This document shows positions 4,498 to 6,039 of a stretch of DNA of 6,039 nt, one piece after another. A program made the translations under genes and the position numbers. Numbering within the stretch: position 1 is the first letter of the stretch; each line of letters begins with the position of its first letter. This stretch comes from Dehalococcoidia bacterium. GTDB lineage: Bacteria; Chloroflexota; Dehalococcoidia; Dehalococcoidales; DAOWJH01. The notes under the pieces are model-generated. The model was given only the letters and a program-made list of their open reading frames with translations, was not told where the DNA came from and ran no database searches. The stretch covers positions 1 to 6,039 of the forward strand of contig DAOWJH010000020.1 in NCBI GenBank assembly GCA_030640495.1. Direction: 5' to 3'.

Positions 4498-6039
4498 TTA
4501 TTTAGGCTTACGTATAAAGGGGAAGGAGCGACGGGGCAGGGTTGATAAATAGGCTTTAAGGTCTTCCCAGCTAATCTTGCCAGCGGCAGTTTTGGGTAAA
4601 GACTCCAGAAATATAACCTGTTTAGGCACCTTATAGTTAGCCAAGCGCTCAAGGCAAAAGTGCCTGATTTCCTGGGCGGTAGCCACCATCCTTTTCTTCG
4701 AGCGAATAACAACGCCAACTATCTCCCCCCGCAGTTTATCAGGAATTCCGATTACTCTGGCTTCGGCTATCTTGGGGTGGGTAGATAGCACCTCTTCAAT
4801 GTCACTGGGATAGATGTTCTGACCCTTGACGATAATAATCTCCTTCTTCCTGCCGGAGAGGAAGAGGTAGCCATGCTCGTCAACACAGCCAATATCACCG
4901 GTATGAAGCCAGCCATCCTTTATTGTCTCCGCAGTAGCTTGAGGGTTATTATAATAGCCGTTCATTATTGGTCCGGCGATAATTATCTCACCGAGCTGAT
5001 TTGGTGGTAGTTGCTTGCCACGGTCATCTACTATCTTTACCTCCCATCCGGGCAGGGCTTTGCCTACTGAGCCAAGTTTTCCAGTGCCACCACCAGGCGG
5101 GCAGGTGACCAAAGCCACAGCCTCGGTTAGACCCCACAAATCAATAATGGTTAAGCCATAATAATGCTTAAACCGCCGTATAACATTAGTGGACAGAGGT
5201 GCCCCGCCACTGCCGCACAAACGGAGGGAACTCAAATCGTTCTTTATTCCCTCCTCCTTTGCCAGACTAACTGCCAGGGCGAAGATATAGGGCACACCGA
5301 GAAAGATTGTGCCTTTCTCTTTTTCAATAGCCGCCATAAAGGAAGCAATAGATAGCCCAGTCCCGGGTACTATTACCACGGTGCTGCCCTTAGCTATTGA
5401 AGCCAACAATACCATTACTAAGCCAAAGGCATGATGCAGGGGTAGAGCAAACAGCATGACCACGTCATTAGCACTTTGCTGAAATCCGTCTCCAGCTATG
5501 ATCGCCTGCATCAATAAGTGGTGATGGGACACCACAACTCCCCTAGGATGAAGGGTAGGGCCTGAGGTGTAGAGAATAGTGGCTATATCCTCAGGGTCTA
5601 GCTCCACATTGACCGTGGTTGGCGAGGTGGTAGCCATAATCTCCGGGTAGCTAGAGAATTGACCCTCATACCTGGAGTTTAAACTGATAACATGCTTAAT
5701 GTAGCTAAATTGTGGTAGGAGGGGGATTAGTGGCTCCAGAAAAGGGCTTTCAGCCACCAGGACCCTGGGCTGACAGTCGCCAAACAGAAAAGCTAGCTCA
5801 CCAACCTTATATCTAGTATCCAGGGGGACAGCTATACCCCCAGCCTTGACAATGCCAAAATAGATAATGACAAATTCCGGGCTATTAGGTAATAGCATAA
5901 CCACCCGGTCACCTTTACGCATCCCCATTTTTATCAAGGCATTGGCTATTTTATTTGAGGCTTTATCCAACTGGGCATAGGATAACCTGCGGTCGCCTAA
6001 AATAATGCCTGTCTTCCTGCCATACCGCCTCACCGTATC
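4498..6039 (-). CDS. Acyl-CoA synthetase / AMP-dependent ligase, 5' end cut by window edge
   Basis: This is a member of the class I adenylate-forming superfamily (AMP-binding plus C-terminal AMP-binding domain). Members activate a carboxylic acid with ATP to an acyl-adenylate and usually pass it to CoA; the chain length used here cannot be told. The frame runs to the right edge. The GTG at 6031-6033 is probably an internal valine, since the frame continues upstream as DTV and families of this type have about 15-20 residues before RRYGRKTGIILGDRRLSYAQL. Counting from that GTG, the P-loop region is YTSGPTLHPRGVV (155-167), the A5 motif is LWGLTEA (299-305) and the A7 motif is WLHTGDIG (375-382). 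The hinge/A8 motif is GRKKEIIIVKGQNIYP (394-409), and the A10 motif PKTAAGKISWEDL (480-492) carries the catalytic lysine. Oddities are the degenerate P-loop (TSGTTGxPKG expected), W for Y in the A5 motif, and W where R usually follows GKI-x. It is followed by the fabF remnant. Confidence 0.9.
   Translation of the reverse strand, partial: DTVRRYGRKTGIILGDRRLSYAQLDKASNKIANALIKMGMRKGDRVVMLLPNSPEFVIIYFGIVKAGGIAVPLDTRYKVGELAFLFGDCQPRVLVAESPFLEPLIPLLPQFSYIKHVISLNSRYEGQFSSYPEIMATTSPTTVNVELDPEDIATILYTSGPTLHPRGVVVSHHHLLMQAIIAGDGFQQSANDVVMLFALPLHHAFGLVMVLLASIAKGSTVVIVPGTGLSIASFMAAIEKEKGTIFLGVPYIFALAVSLAKEEGIKNDLSSLRLCGSGGAPLSTNVIRRFKHYYGLTIIDLWGLTEAVALVTCPPGGGTGKLGSVGKALPGWEVKIVDDRGKQLPPNQLGEIIIAGPIMNGYYNNPQATAETIKDGWLHTGDIGCVDEHGYLFLSGRKKEIIIVKGQNIYPSDIEEVLSTHPKIAEARVIGIPDKLRGEIVGVVIRSKKRMVATAQEIRHFCLERLANYKVPKQVIFLESLPKTAAGKISWEDLKAYLSTLPRRSFPFIRKPK

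Noticed and set aside
4470..4718. Alternative 82-codon minus-strand frame overlapping the 3' end of the ligase
   Set aside because: It overlaps the well-supported ligase C-terminus in another frame and has no recognisable domain.
5164..5355. Plus-strand 63-codon frame
   Set aside because: It is antisense to the central part of the ligase, has no ribosome-binding site and no family features.

Overview
The window looks like a chromosomal segment of an uncultured bacterium of the class Dehalococcoidia (Chloroflexota). This rests on the style of the RecA, RecX and DegV sequences, roughly balanced base composition, and a C-run/G-run multi-hairpin repeat of a kind I associate with such genomes. 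The assignment is an inference from memory, not a search result. Every recognisable gene lies on the minus strand, so transcription runs from high to low coordinates.

In transcription order, the right part (4231 to the right edge) carries an acyl-CoA synthetase/AMP-ligase whose 5' end is cut by the window edge. It is followed 24 bases later by an 80-codon remnant of fabF (beta-ketoacyl-ACP synthase II), in which the N-terminal ~62 residues are joined in frame to the C-terminal ~17. The ligase itself has an altered phosphate-binding loop. Together they look like a lipid or acyl-activating operon that has partly decayed.

The gap 3962-4230 (269 bases) contains no gene. It holds a 131-base repeat made of three strong consecutive hairpins (about 4056-4186) and a promoter whose -10 box sits inside a TATGT-N8-ACATA dyad, the classical PadR-type operator. 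That promoter should drive a tight operon of three genes: a PadR-family repressor, an eight-helix membrane protein with an N-terminal HAAS/DUF1700-like domain, and a DegV/FakB-type fatty-acid-binding protein. The gaps between them are 14 and 23 bases.

The left part is the recombination module. recA has its own good sigma-70-type promoter (TTGTTT, 17 bases, TATGAT). After recA comes an intrinsic terminator-like hairpin, and directly behind it the recX start; recX is cut by the left window edge. This recA-hairpin-recX layout allows low readthrough expression of the RecA inhibitor. Within the degV-recA gap, on the plus strand, lies a short peptide resembling the first ~20 residues of a metallophosphoesterase, possibly a gene relic.

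I see no new defence or mobile system here. The points most worth a second look are the internally deleted fabF, the altered P-loop of the neighbouring ligase, the self-operated PadR promoter and the triple-hairpin repeat.
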